DNA of 10,044 nt, taken from assembly GCA_947484105.1 (NCBI GenBank), contig CANKON010000030.1, positions 1 through 10,044 of the forward strand, in the 5' to 3' direction. A program made the translations under genes and the position numbers. The notes beneath the pieces were generated by a model. The model made no database searches. It saw nothing but the letters and a program-made list of their open reading frames with translations, and was not told where the DNA came from. This document shows, in pieces, positions 1 through 5,993 of the stretch. This DNA is from Methylococcaceae bacterium. GTDB lineage: Bacteria > Pseudomonadota > Gammaproteobacteria > Methylococcales > Methylomonadaceae. Within the stretch, counting starts at the first letter, position 1. Each line of letters starts with the position of its first letter.

Positions 1-341
1 GCAATAATACGAGTTTTTCCCATCCGTTTTGCGAGCAAGGCTTGACCGACGGTGTTGTTAATTTTGTGTGAACCTGTGTGATTTAAATCTTCACGTTTTA
101 AATAAATTTGTGCGCCACCCAATTCTTTTGTCCAACGTTCTGCATGATAAAGCGGCGATGGACGACCGACATAATGCTGCATATCCTTATCTAATTCCGC
201 GATAAACTCAGCGTCTTTCATGTAATGCTGATAAGCCGTATTTAATTCCGTAATCGCGGGCATTAAGGTTTCGGCAACAAAAATGCCGCCATAAACACCA
301 AAATGTCCCCGTGCGTCGGGTTTGTTATATTTTTCTGTCAT
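1..341 (-). CDS. trpB: Tryptophan synthase beta subunit, N-terminal 113 residues (partial)
   Basis: TrpB joins indole to L-serine to make L-tryptophan, using PLP, in a cytosolic alpha2-beta2 complex with TrpA. The visible residues 1-113 carry the typical N-terminus (RGHFGVYGG at 11-19, then [10 protein letters not shown]), the [11 protein letters not shown] block at 57-67 and [13 protein letters not shown] at 81-93. K93 of that block is the Schiff-base lysine, and [11 protein letters not shown] follows. The gene continues past the left edge, so the rest of the active site cannot be seen. The ATG at 341-339 overlaps the trpF TGA stop as ATGA, which suggests translational coupling. An AGGTGA/GAG-rich stretch lies upstream inside trpF. 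By analogy with other gammaproteobacteria trpA is expected next, outside the window. The family call is near certain. Confidence 0.97.
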   Translation of the reverse strand, partial: MTEKYNKPDARGHFGVYGGIFVAETLMPAITELNTAYQHYMKDAEFIAELDKDMQHYVGRPSPLYHAERWTKELGGAQIYLKREDLNHTGSHKINNTVGQALLAKRMGKTRII

Positions 342-970
342 AAAGTTTCTCGATCACCTTCTTGAACTTGTTGTGTAAATGCAGTCATTTTGACAATGTC
401 TTTTTTGCCTTTTTCTAATTCGACACCGCTACTGACATCGACTGCGTAAGGATGGGCGATTTGAATCGCTCTTTTAATGTTTTGAACTGTTAAACCGCCC
501 GCTAAAATAATCGGAATCGGGCGTTTTGTAGGCAATAAATCCCAATCAAATTGTGTGCCCGTGCCGCCTTTAGCATCGGGATGGTAAGCGTCTAAAAGCA
601 AGCCTTTTGCGTCATGATATTCCGTGTTCAATTTTTCAAAATCCAAACCTTTTTTAACACTTACTGCTTTGATGTAACGTTTGCCATAAATCCGACAATC
701 TGCCGCTGGTTCATCGCCGTGAAATTGTAAATAATCGAGTGGCACTTGCGCTAAAATCTCACGAATCATGCTTTCTTTTTCATTTACAAATAACCCAACA
801 ACACTCGTAAAAGGTGGCAAGGCTTTCGTGATTTCAATGGCTTTTTCAATGGTAACGTGACGCGGACTGTTTTCAAAAAAAACTAAACCAATCGCATCAA
901 CGCCTAAATGTGCCGCATAAACAGCAGCATCAACATCGGTAAAGCCGCAAATTTTAAGACGTGTTCTCAT
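338..970 (-). CDS. trpF: Phosphoribosylanthranilate isomerase
   Basis: TrpF converts N-(5'-phosphoribosyl)anthranilate to CdRP by an Amadori rearrangement, the third step of tryptophan synthesis from chorismate. The product is 210 residues, normal for a stand-alone cytosolic TIM-barrel TrpF. Visible motifs in order are KICG with the catalytic Cys8, SPRHV at 35-39, LQFHGDE at 81-87, LLLDAY with the catalytic Asp127, GGTG at 135-138, the phosphate-binding LAGGL at 156-160, and VDVSSGVE at 177-184. The gene is complete. The ATG at 970-968 places KICG at the usual distance from the N-terminus. No strong Shine-Dalgarno sequence lies before it. The stop overlaps the trpB start, so the two are surely co-translated. 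The penicillin-binding protein gene ends 59 bp upstream on the same strand, so read-through is possible. Confidence 0.96.
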   Translation of the reverse strand: MRTRLKICGFTDVDAAVYAAHLGVDAIGLVFFENSPRHVTIEKAIEITKALPPFTSVVGLFVNEKESMIREILAQVPLDYLQFHGDEPAADCRIYGKRYIKAVSVKKGLDFEKLNTEYHDAKGLLLDAYHPDAKGGTGTQFDWDLLPTKRPIPIILAGGLTVQNIKRAIQIAHPYAVDVSSGVELEKGKKDIVKMTAFTQQVQEGDRETL

Positions 971-1007
971 GTTTGAGGAATAAAAGAAAAGGAAAAATTA
1001 GGCGCGT

Positions 1008-1016
1008 AGCATACCA
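1008..1016 (-). promoter_or_regulatory. Possible extended -10 promoter for trpF-trpB
   Basis: In the 59-bp gap before trpF the minus strand reads TGGTATGCT. This fits an extended -10 (TGn followed by a hexamer matching TATAAT at four of six positions), about 38 bp from the trpF ATG. I see no -35 box at normal spacing; TTGAAC at 1040-1035 is 21 bp away. This could be an internal promoter, or trpFB may simply be read from the upstream unit. Weak call. Confidence 0.2.
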
Positions 1017-1029
1017 TAAAAATTTTGCC

Positions 1030-4000
1030 TTACGGTTCAACCGTTGCCGCGACAACAGGCGTTTTTACAGGCTGTGTATCAACTTCATTTATCATTGGGG
1101 AAAGCGTTGGCTGTAAAAATTTCAAAATATGCACTGGTAAGGAACTCGTAAAATGATAGCTTCCCGCATTTTCACCTGCGACGTAAGCGGTAATTACACC
1201 GAAAAATTTATCGCCTAAAAAGAACGTGAAGGTTGCCGCGCGACTGATAAATTTTGTTTCAAGTAATTGCCCATTCGCACCATGTCTGTCTTTTCGATGA
1301 TCCCCTGTTCCCGTTTTACCACCGACTTCAAGCCATTTACCATTAGCATCTTTATAAATACCGTTCAAACTTCCTGCCGTTCCACTTGTCACAACGCCCA
1401 TTAACGCCCCACGCGCAGCTCTTGCAACTTCAGGTAATAAAACCTGTTGTCCACTTTCGAGGGTTTTATCCAAAATCGTTTCATACGGTGTCGCTTTCGC
1501 GTAATGGAAATTCGCAAAACGAACGGCTGGTAATTTCACGCCATCGTTGCTGATAATCCCGATCAAATCTGCCAATGCCGCAGGTCTATCGCCAGACGCG
1601 CCGATAGATGTGGCATAAGACGGTGTCAACGAAGCAAATGGATAGCCCACTCGTTCCCACGCAGCATGAATTTGTTTAAACGCATCGTCTTCGAGCAAGG
1701 TCATAATGCGGCGTTGTTGTGCGAAACTGTGAGAATGTTTGAATAACCATTGATACACATTTTGCCGTTCTTCTGCGCTAGCTTCGATAACCTCATCGCG
1801 CGTCGCATCGGGATGGTCGGCTAAATACTTCACCACCCAAAGTTCAAGCGGGTGAACTTTGGTGATATAACCTTGATCTTGCAAATCAAAATTATCAGGC
1901 GTGTATTTGTAAAATAAATTATCAATGTTTTCAGTGACTAGCACTTGCGCGGGAATATGCGCTTTTAAGTATTCTTCCAGCGCGGCGCGATCACGTTCGG
2001 GATAAATGGCTTCATAAAGCATCGTTAAACGTGACGGTTTTGGATACACTTTTTGGGTCAGTGTTTCCAAATTATCATCGGTACTTTTACCGTGATAACG
2101 CGCATAAAAACGACGCAAATAAACCAACCCTTCGCGATCAGCAAAACGTGCTAAATACTCTTTGCGTTTTTCGTCGTCAGGACTTTCAAGCCACCGCGCA
2201 ATCCCTTCGGGTTTATACAAATGGTGATACGCCAAATCACGCATCATACGAATAAAAGGCAAATTGATGGATTTTCTAAGCGCATCACGAACTGAAACTA
2301 TTCGATCATCATCATCTTCACTGAAATTATTAAAATGATGCACGCCGCCGCCCGTGTAAAAATACTCGTCAGGGCTTGCAGAGTATTTGCGATCGAGTGC
2401 TTGATTTAACATTTCATCGAGCGTGATTTTCGGACGTGCTTTCAACTGATCAATTACCCACGCTGACAAATAATCGCGCGGATGTAATTCGATTTTTTCC
2501 AAATCTTTTGGAGTTTGACCTTGATACGATTGATAAATCTCAGCGATTAACTCTAAATAATGCACCATCGTTCGCATTTTGGCAGTCGAACCTAAATCTA
2601 AACGGATGCCTTCGTTAATATCGAGCGGCTGATCGTAATTATCGGTTTGTACGCGCAATAAATTTCCTTTTTCACTGCGTTCAAATAACACCAAACTGTA
2701 AATAATCGCGCTTAAATCGTTGCTAGGTGTCAGCATTCGCTCACCCATCAAGCCTGCCGCGCGTGCATTGACAGGATCGCTGAGTTTTTTCAATGCCGCA
2801 GTCACTTGTTGCTGCATTTCATAATCAATCGTACTTTTTACCGTCAAATCCAAACGATCCAAATCATAGTTCGTTTTGATTCCGAGCATTTGCGCGAGCC
2901 TTGCACGAAGCACGTTTTGCGTTTTTTGTTCTGTGACAAAAACGTAATGTGAACTGCTTTTTGGCGCACGTTCCAATTTCACATTCAACGCTGCATCACG
3001 CAACGCAGGTGAAATTACGCCTTGATTTGTTAAAAGGCGCAAATAACTGTCGGTCAAATTCTGCAACGATTCAAAACCTGAACCCAGCAAATAGGTTGGA
3101 CGACGTTGTGATAAAAAAATACTCAATACTTGCCGATAGGCTTTGGCTTGTTCTGGATTGATGGTTTGCACATTTTTTAAACGTTGCGCGGCAAGCAACT
3201 GGTTCACTTCTTTAAAATCTGCACCAAACCATGACACTAGCCCGTCACCTAAACCGTGAACTTCGCCTAATTTCCCCGACGCAGCAAGCGGCATCGTATT
3301 TAAATAAGCAAGCGCAATTTGTTTACGCATTTCTGTCGTATCTTTGCCTAGCAAATACGCGCGTATTGACGCGCTTGCCATTTGGCGCAATTTATCGCTA
3401 ATGGATTCGGTGTAGCCGTTGCGTGAATGCCGATATTTTTCAATTTGCGTGGCAAGCGTGCTACCACCAGGCACATTGCCTTCAGCCCCTAATTTTTTTG
3501 CCATCATTTGCAACACCGCAAAGCCTAAACGCTCCCATTCGACAGCAGGATTGACATTTTTACGATTCTCATCAAGCAATTCCCGATTTTCAATAAACAA
3601 CAACGTATTCAAAATGACAAGCGGCACGGCTTCAAAATTCGGATAACCGTAAGTGGGATACGCAGCGGCAAATAAGGGTTTTTCAGCATTATCAACTAGG
3701 CGTAATCCTGCTTGATTTTTTTCTTGGTAAATCGGAAATAAACCGTATTCATCCATAAGTTGTGACATCATTGACGAAGACGTGGCTTGCGCGGAAATAC
3801 CAAAACCTTCTTTTTGTAGTCGCTCGATTTGGTCTGCCAGCAGCGTATAACCTAAACGACGATCATAAGGACCGTGCGTAGGATAATGAATTGAATTACT
3901 GGCTTTATTTTCCAGTTTAAAACTGAGTTGCTGGCTAATTTCTGACAAATAACGCGCTTGATAGCGTGAAAAGTCCACTTCATTTTTCACTAATTTAAAA

Positions 4001-4080
4001 ACACTAACCGTCACCACCACTGAACCGATAACGGTATAAGCAAGTAAAAGCTGCGAAAGCAAACGCGATTTTTTTTTCAT
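1030..4080 (-). CDS. Divergent bifunctional (class A type) penicillin-binding protein: GT51-like plus transpeptidase domains
   Basis: This is an inner-membrane protein of 1016 residues with its catalytic part outside the cytoplasm, expected to act on peptidoglycan. A membrane anchor spans about 10-31. A GT51-like domain follows at about 150-300, with FIENRE (E164), GGSTLATQ at 205-212 and RKQIALAYLN at 252-261. The transpeptidase domain at about 455-985 has all three penicillin-binding motifs: S498-T-A-K501, S604-I-N606 and K922-T-G-T-G. Cross-linking activity therefore looks intact. The glycosyltransferase half is unusual: by my hand alignment the second catalytic glutamate is Gln233, and the Asp after the first is Asn165. 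Roughly 170-190 extra residues sit between SxN and KTG. The ATG at 4080 comes just before a lysine-rich start and a hydrophobic helix, but no clear ribosome binding site precedes it. It resembles ~1000-residue proteins usually annotated only as transglycosylase-domain proteins. The exact subfamily is uncertain. Confidence 0.88.
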   Translation of the reverse strand: MKKKSRLLSQLLLAYTVIGSVVVTVSVFKLVKNEVDFSRYQARYLSEISQQLSFKLENKASNSIHYPTHGPYDRRLGYTLLADQIERLQKEGFGISAQATSSSMMSQLMDEYGLFPIYQEKNQAGLRLVDNAEKPLFAAAYPTYGYPNFEAVPLVILNTLLFIENRELLDENRKNVNPAVEWERLGFAVLQMMAKKLGAEGNVPGGSTLATQIEKYRHSRNGYTESISDKLRQMASASIRAYLLGKDTTEMRKQIALAYLNTMPLAASGKLGEVHGLGDGLVSWFGADFKEVNQLLAAQRLKNVQTINPEQAKAYRQVLSIFLSQRRPTYLLGSGFESLQNLTDSYLRLLTNQGVISPALRDAALNVKLERAPKSSSHYVFVTEQKTQNVLRARLAQMLGIKTNYDLDRLDLTVKSTIDYEMQQQVTAALKKLSDPVNARAAGLMGERMLTPSNDLSAIIYSLVLFERSEKGNLLRVQTDNYDQPLDINEGIRLDLGSTAKMRTMVHYLELIAEIYQSYQGQTPKDLEKIELHPRDYLSAWVIDQLKARPKITLDEMLNQALDRKYSASPDEYFYTGGGVHHFNNFSEDDDDRIVSVRDALRKSINLPFIRMMRDLAYHHLYKPEGIARWLESPDDEKRKEYLARFADREGLVYLRRFYARYHGKSTDDNLETLTQKVYPKPSRLTMLYEAIYPERDRAALEEYLKAHIPAQVLVTENIDNLFYKYTPDNFDLQDQGYITKVHPLELWVVKYLADHPDATRDEVIEASAEERQNVYQWLFKHSHSFAQQRRIMTLLEDDAFKQIHAAWERVGYPFASLTPSYATSIGASGDRPAALADLIGIISNDGVKLPAVRFANFHYAKATPYETILDKTLESGQQVLLPEVARAARGALMGVVTSGTAGSLNGIYKDANGKWLEVGGKTGTGDHRKDRHGANGQLLETKFISRAATFTFFLGDKFFGVITAYVAGENAGSYHFTSSLPVHILKFLQPTLSPMINEVDTQPVKTPVVAATVEP

Positions 4081-4163
4081 GCGTTAACGCAAAATGAATG
4101 GGTGAACAAAAAAACAGATCATCAAAATAGGAGATTAGGGCGAAGTTTGAATTTGATGTAACA

Positions 4164-4191
4164 ATTATAACGAAAAAACCACCCATCAAAA
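4164..4191 (-). promoter_or_regulatory. Predicted sigma70 promoter of the penicillin-binding protein gene
   Basis: On the minus strand a perfect TATAAT occupies 4169-4164, and its start site would lie about 75 bp before the ATG at 4080. The best -35 at 16-bp spacing is TTTTGA (4191-4186), a weak match. The -35 region falls inside the loop of the upstream gene's terminator hairpin, so termination and initiation are almost superimposed. The -10 is convincing; the -35 is not. Confidence 0.45.
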
Positions 4192-4207
4192 TTTAAATTG
4201 GGTGGTT
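4171..4207 (-). terminator. Intrinsic terminator after the cupredoxin gene
   Basis: Read on the minus strand, AACCACCCA (4207-4199) pairs perfectly with TGGGTGGTT (4185-4177). The stem is 9 bp around a 13-nt A/T-rich loop, and the 3' arm runs into a T tract (TGGTTTTTTCG, six T in all). It starts 31 bp after the cupredoxin stop codon. On the plus strand no T tract follows the hairpin, so it is oriented for the minus-strand unit. Confidence 0.85.
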
Positions 4208-4237
4208 CATTTTGAGATGTGCAAAATTGTAATCTTT

Positions 4238-5119
4238 TTATTTTTGAAATGCTTTGAATAATTTTTGAATCGTTCCTACGGCTAATTCAGCAAATGCACT
4301 TACTAAATCAAAAAAATACGACACGATTTGTGTCACACTCATGCCTTTAAATTTACGCGCTAACATCGGTGCAACCAAAATACCTAACGCCAAACCGATG
4401 ACTGTGACACCCGAAAAACTGCCATTTTCCTCAACAACAGGCGAGGTGACTTTTTTTACTGTTTCAACAACGGGAGCGGGTTCTGGCAAATCAGCTTCTG
4501 CATGCGCCTTTGCTAACAACTCAGGCAATGTGATTTTATAATCATCTGCCACGATATTCGCCGTGACATTTGGAATACTGGGCAAGTCACCATCACCTTT
4601 GCCCACTTTGAGTTGGGCTTTCATACCCTTTTCCATGTGCTGTGCGATGTCACAATGCACTAAATACGTTTTATCGCCAGGTGGCAAAATCAACGTACCT
4701 GAAATTTTCGCAGGTCCTGAAACTTCTAAATGAAACATCCCTTTCGGATACAAATACTTCGGCAAACCGTGCATCATCCATTGATGGCGCACGCTGTCAT
4801 CGTTGATGAAATGTACCGTCAGTTTCGTGCAGGGCTTGAATTGAAATTCTTGCGTGTCAAACGCGAACATTCGACCTGGAAATTTTTCAGCGTATTTATG
4901 CCCCGCGTGAACGGTAATTTCTTTGGTTTCAGCCACTTTGTCACAGCCACCAGGCAGCGTGTCAGGATTATTCCCCATCACCATGCCGCCCGCCATATCC
5001 ATCAAATGCCCGTCGCCGTGATTCATCAGCATGCCTGCATCATGATCTTGGAATTCCTGAGCAAATGTGGGGAGCGAAATCAACGCCGAGAAGATACTTA
5101 CCGATACGAATTTCATCAT
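4238..5119 (-). CDS. Membrane-anchored periplasmic type 1 copper (cupredoxin) protein with Met/His-rich N-terminus
   Basis: This 293-residue exported protein is probably an electron carrier or copper-handling protein of the periplasm. A signal peptide covers about 1-20 (cleavage after LPTFA). Residues 25-50 are rich in His, Met, Asp and Gly, like copper-binding segments of copper-resistance proteins. The cupredoxin domain at about 65-173 supplies the ligands H112 (RHQWMMHG) and C156, H161, M166 (HCDIAQHMEKGM). The C-x4-H-x4-M spacing copies the type 1 site of multicopper oxidases (HCHIxxHxxxGM), but the type 3 His is replaced by Asp157. A single mononuclear blue copper centre is therefore expected. 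A Pro/Val/Lys linker (210-229) leads to a membrane helix at about 237-254 and an amphipathic tail. The first of two adjacent ATGs is chosen; GAGG lies 10 nt upstream (5133-5130). It follows the HGG-protein gene by 52 bp and ends at a terminator, so the two form an operon. The domain call is firm; the physiological partner is unknown. Confidence 0.85.
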   Translation of the reverse strand: MMKFVSVSIFSALISLPTFAQEFQDHDAGMLMNHGDGHLMDMAGGMVMGNNPDTLPGGCDKVAETKEITVHAGHKYAEKFPGRMFAFDTQEFQFKPCTKLTVHFINDDSVRHQWMMHGLPKYLYPKGMFHLEVSGPAKISGTLILPPGDKTYLVHCDIAQHMEKGMKAQLKVGKGDGDLPSIPNVTANIVADDYKITLPELLAKAHAEADLPEPAPVVETVKKVTSPVVEENGSFSGVTVIGLALGILVAPMLARKFKGMSVTQIVSYFFDLVSAFAELAVGTIQKLFKAFQK

Positions 5120-5171
5120 TGTTTTGTTGCCTCGTAATAAAAAAACATCCCTGTTTAACCTGCCTACCGTT

Positions 5172-5771
5172 TTAGCCTTTTAATTTACCCAATGCGCCAT
5201 CGACCGCACGTTTAAATCCTGTACTTGATAAGTACAAAATGTATAAACCAGCAAAGGTAAAGAAGCCGTATAAGAACATTTGATTTCTGGAGGTACTTTG
5301 TCCTTTACCTGCTTGGAAGCTCATGTGAGCATCTAAGCGTTGTTCAGAAGTACCTTCTTCAGGTAAAAGTGTAATGTGAATCAAGTATTTACCGACTTCA
5401 GGCACGCCTTCTGGTAACGAAAGTAACACCGTTCCCGATTTATGCTGTGCCGCTTCTTGGAAGAAAACACGTTTGCCTTCAGGCTCTTTAGTCACTTCAA
5501 ATTCAATAGCACGGTTACGGTATTTCATATCTTGATAATCGAAAACCAATTGAATCAACGAATCAACGCCTGGAATGTTTCCGCAAAAATCTTCCGCTGG
5601 ATACGCTTTCGGCTGATACGCGGTGTAGTGAATCCAGTGATCTTTTTCTAATTCAAATTTACATTGATCGGTATCCGTACCTGCCGCTCCACCGTGCGCC
5701 CACAATGCTGACGAAAAAAGCAACGCCGTTAATCCGAGTGACGTTTTTTTAAGAAATTGCTTCATGTTCAT
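5172..5771 (-). CDS. Exported, membrane-anchored protein of unknown function with mature N-terminal His (HGG family)
   Basis: Function not known. The 199-residue product has a clear signal peptide (basic start, hydrophobic 11-24, cleavage expected at LWA25/HGG), so the mature chain would begin with His26. Conserved-looking positions follow: C37, HWIHYTAYQP at 45-54, FCGNIP at 62-67 (C63), and LVFDY at 75-79. C37 and C63 could form a disulfide. A beta-rich region ends near 153, and a single C-terminal membrane helix spans about 166-183 with a short basic cytoplasmic tail. From memory, unnamed proteobacterial proteins share the HGG...C...H-x-x-YQP...FC-x-x-IP pattern; I cannot verify this here. 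The ATG at 5771 is preferred over the one two codons later because an AGAGAGA stretch lies about 7 nt upstream. The cupredoxin gene follows after 52 bp, so a joint role in copper or electron transfer is inferred. A CopC-like or PmoB-like N-terminal copper site is possible but unproven. Confidence 0.75.
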   Translation of the reverse strand: MNMKQFLKKTSLGLTALLFSSALWAHGGAAGTDTDQCKFELEKDHWIHYTAYQPKAYPAEDFCGNIPGVDSLIQLVFDYQDMKYRNRAIEFEVTKEPEGKRVFFQEAAQHKSGTVLLSLPEGVPEVGKYLIHITLLPEEGTSEQRLDAHMSFQAGKGQSTSRNQMFLYGFFTFAGLYILYLSSTGFKRAVDGALGKLKG

Positions 5772-5859
5772 ATAAATTCTCTCTGCCTGTTTTAATAATT
5801 ATTATTGTCAGCGGCTATTAATTAAGACGATAGCACGGGCTAACTTTAACACGCCGATT

Positions 5860-5889
5860 TAGACAAATAAAGCTGCACACAATGATAAA
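5860..5889 (+). promoter_or_regulatory. pgi: Predicted sigma70 promoter of pgi
   Basis: TAGACA at 5860-5865 matches the -35 consensus at five of six positions. GATAAA at 5884-5889 matches the -10 at four of six, with 18-bp spacing. The start site would be near 5896, giving a leader of about 100 nt before the pgi ATG. The 222-bp divergent region 5772-5993 also holds A/T-rich palindromes at 5794-5803 and 5818-5825, nearer the oppositely oriented copper genes. I could not assign a confident promoter for those. Confidence 0.4.
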
Positions 5890-5917
5890 TCTTCTTCAAC
5901 CTAATCAGGGACGAACT

Positions 5918-5947
5918 ATGCCGTGTATTATTGCTATCTGCCCTTAA
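5918..5947 (+). other. Possible 9-codon leader ORF upstream of pgi
   Basis: An ATG at 5918 opens a short frame encoding MPCIIAICP and stops at TAA 5945-5947. AGGGA (5907-5911) sits 6 nt before it, a good ribosome-binding spacing, and the frame lies between the predicted promoter and the pgi start. It ends 46 bp before the pgi ATG. So short a frame can easily arise by chance. Confidence 0.15.
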
Positions 5948-5980
5948 TTTTCGTAGACTTGGAGCAATTTTTCTTTTATT

Positions 5981-5984
5981 GGAG
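5981..5984 (+). promoter_or_regulatory. pgi: Ribosome binding site that fixes the pgi start
   Basis: GGAG lies 9 nt before the ATG at 5994. The longer in-frame reading begins with TTG at 5931, lacks such a site, and would add 21 residues with no counterpart in the family. The ATG at 5994 is therefore the start. Confidence 0.75.
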
Positions 5985-5993
5985 TTCTATTGC

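Noticed and set aside
4081..4090. Perfect palindrome GCGTTAACGC directly before the penicillin-binding protein ATG
   Set aside because: A single 10-bp palindrome with no second half-site or spacing typical of an operator; it could be chance.
4004..4189. 61-codon minus-strand frame over the start of the penicillin-binding protein gene
   Set aside because: It overlaps the promoter, the terminator hairpin and the true gene in another frame and has no ribosome binding site.
4730..5137. 135-codon open frame on the plus strand opposite the cupredoxin gene
   Set aside because: It is wholly antisense to a protein with clear signal peptide and copper ligands, and its translation shows no recognisable domain.
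5794..5825. A/T palindromes AATAATTATT and TTAATTAA in the divergent region
   Set aside because: They are short, pure A/T and expected by chance in this composition; no known copper-regulator operator was recognised.
5931..5993. N-terminal extension of pgi from TTG 5931
   Set aside because: The added 21 residues have no family counterpart, while ATG 5994 has GGAG at good spacing and gives a normal length.
5772..5993. Riboswitch or RNA gene in the cupredoxin-pgi divergent region
   Set aside because: No conserved riboswitch core, tRNA-like fold or terminator-like switch could be seen by eye.
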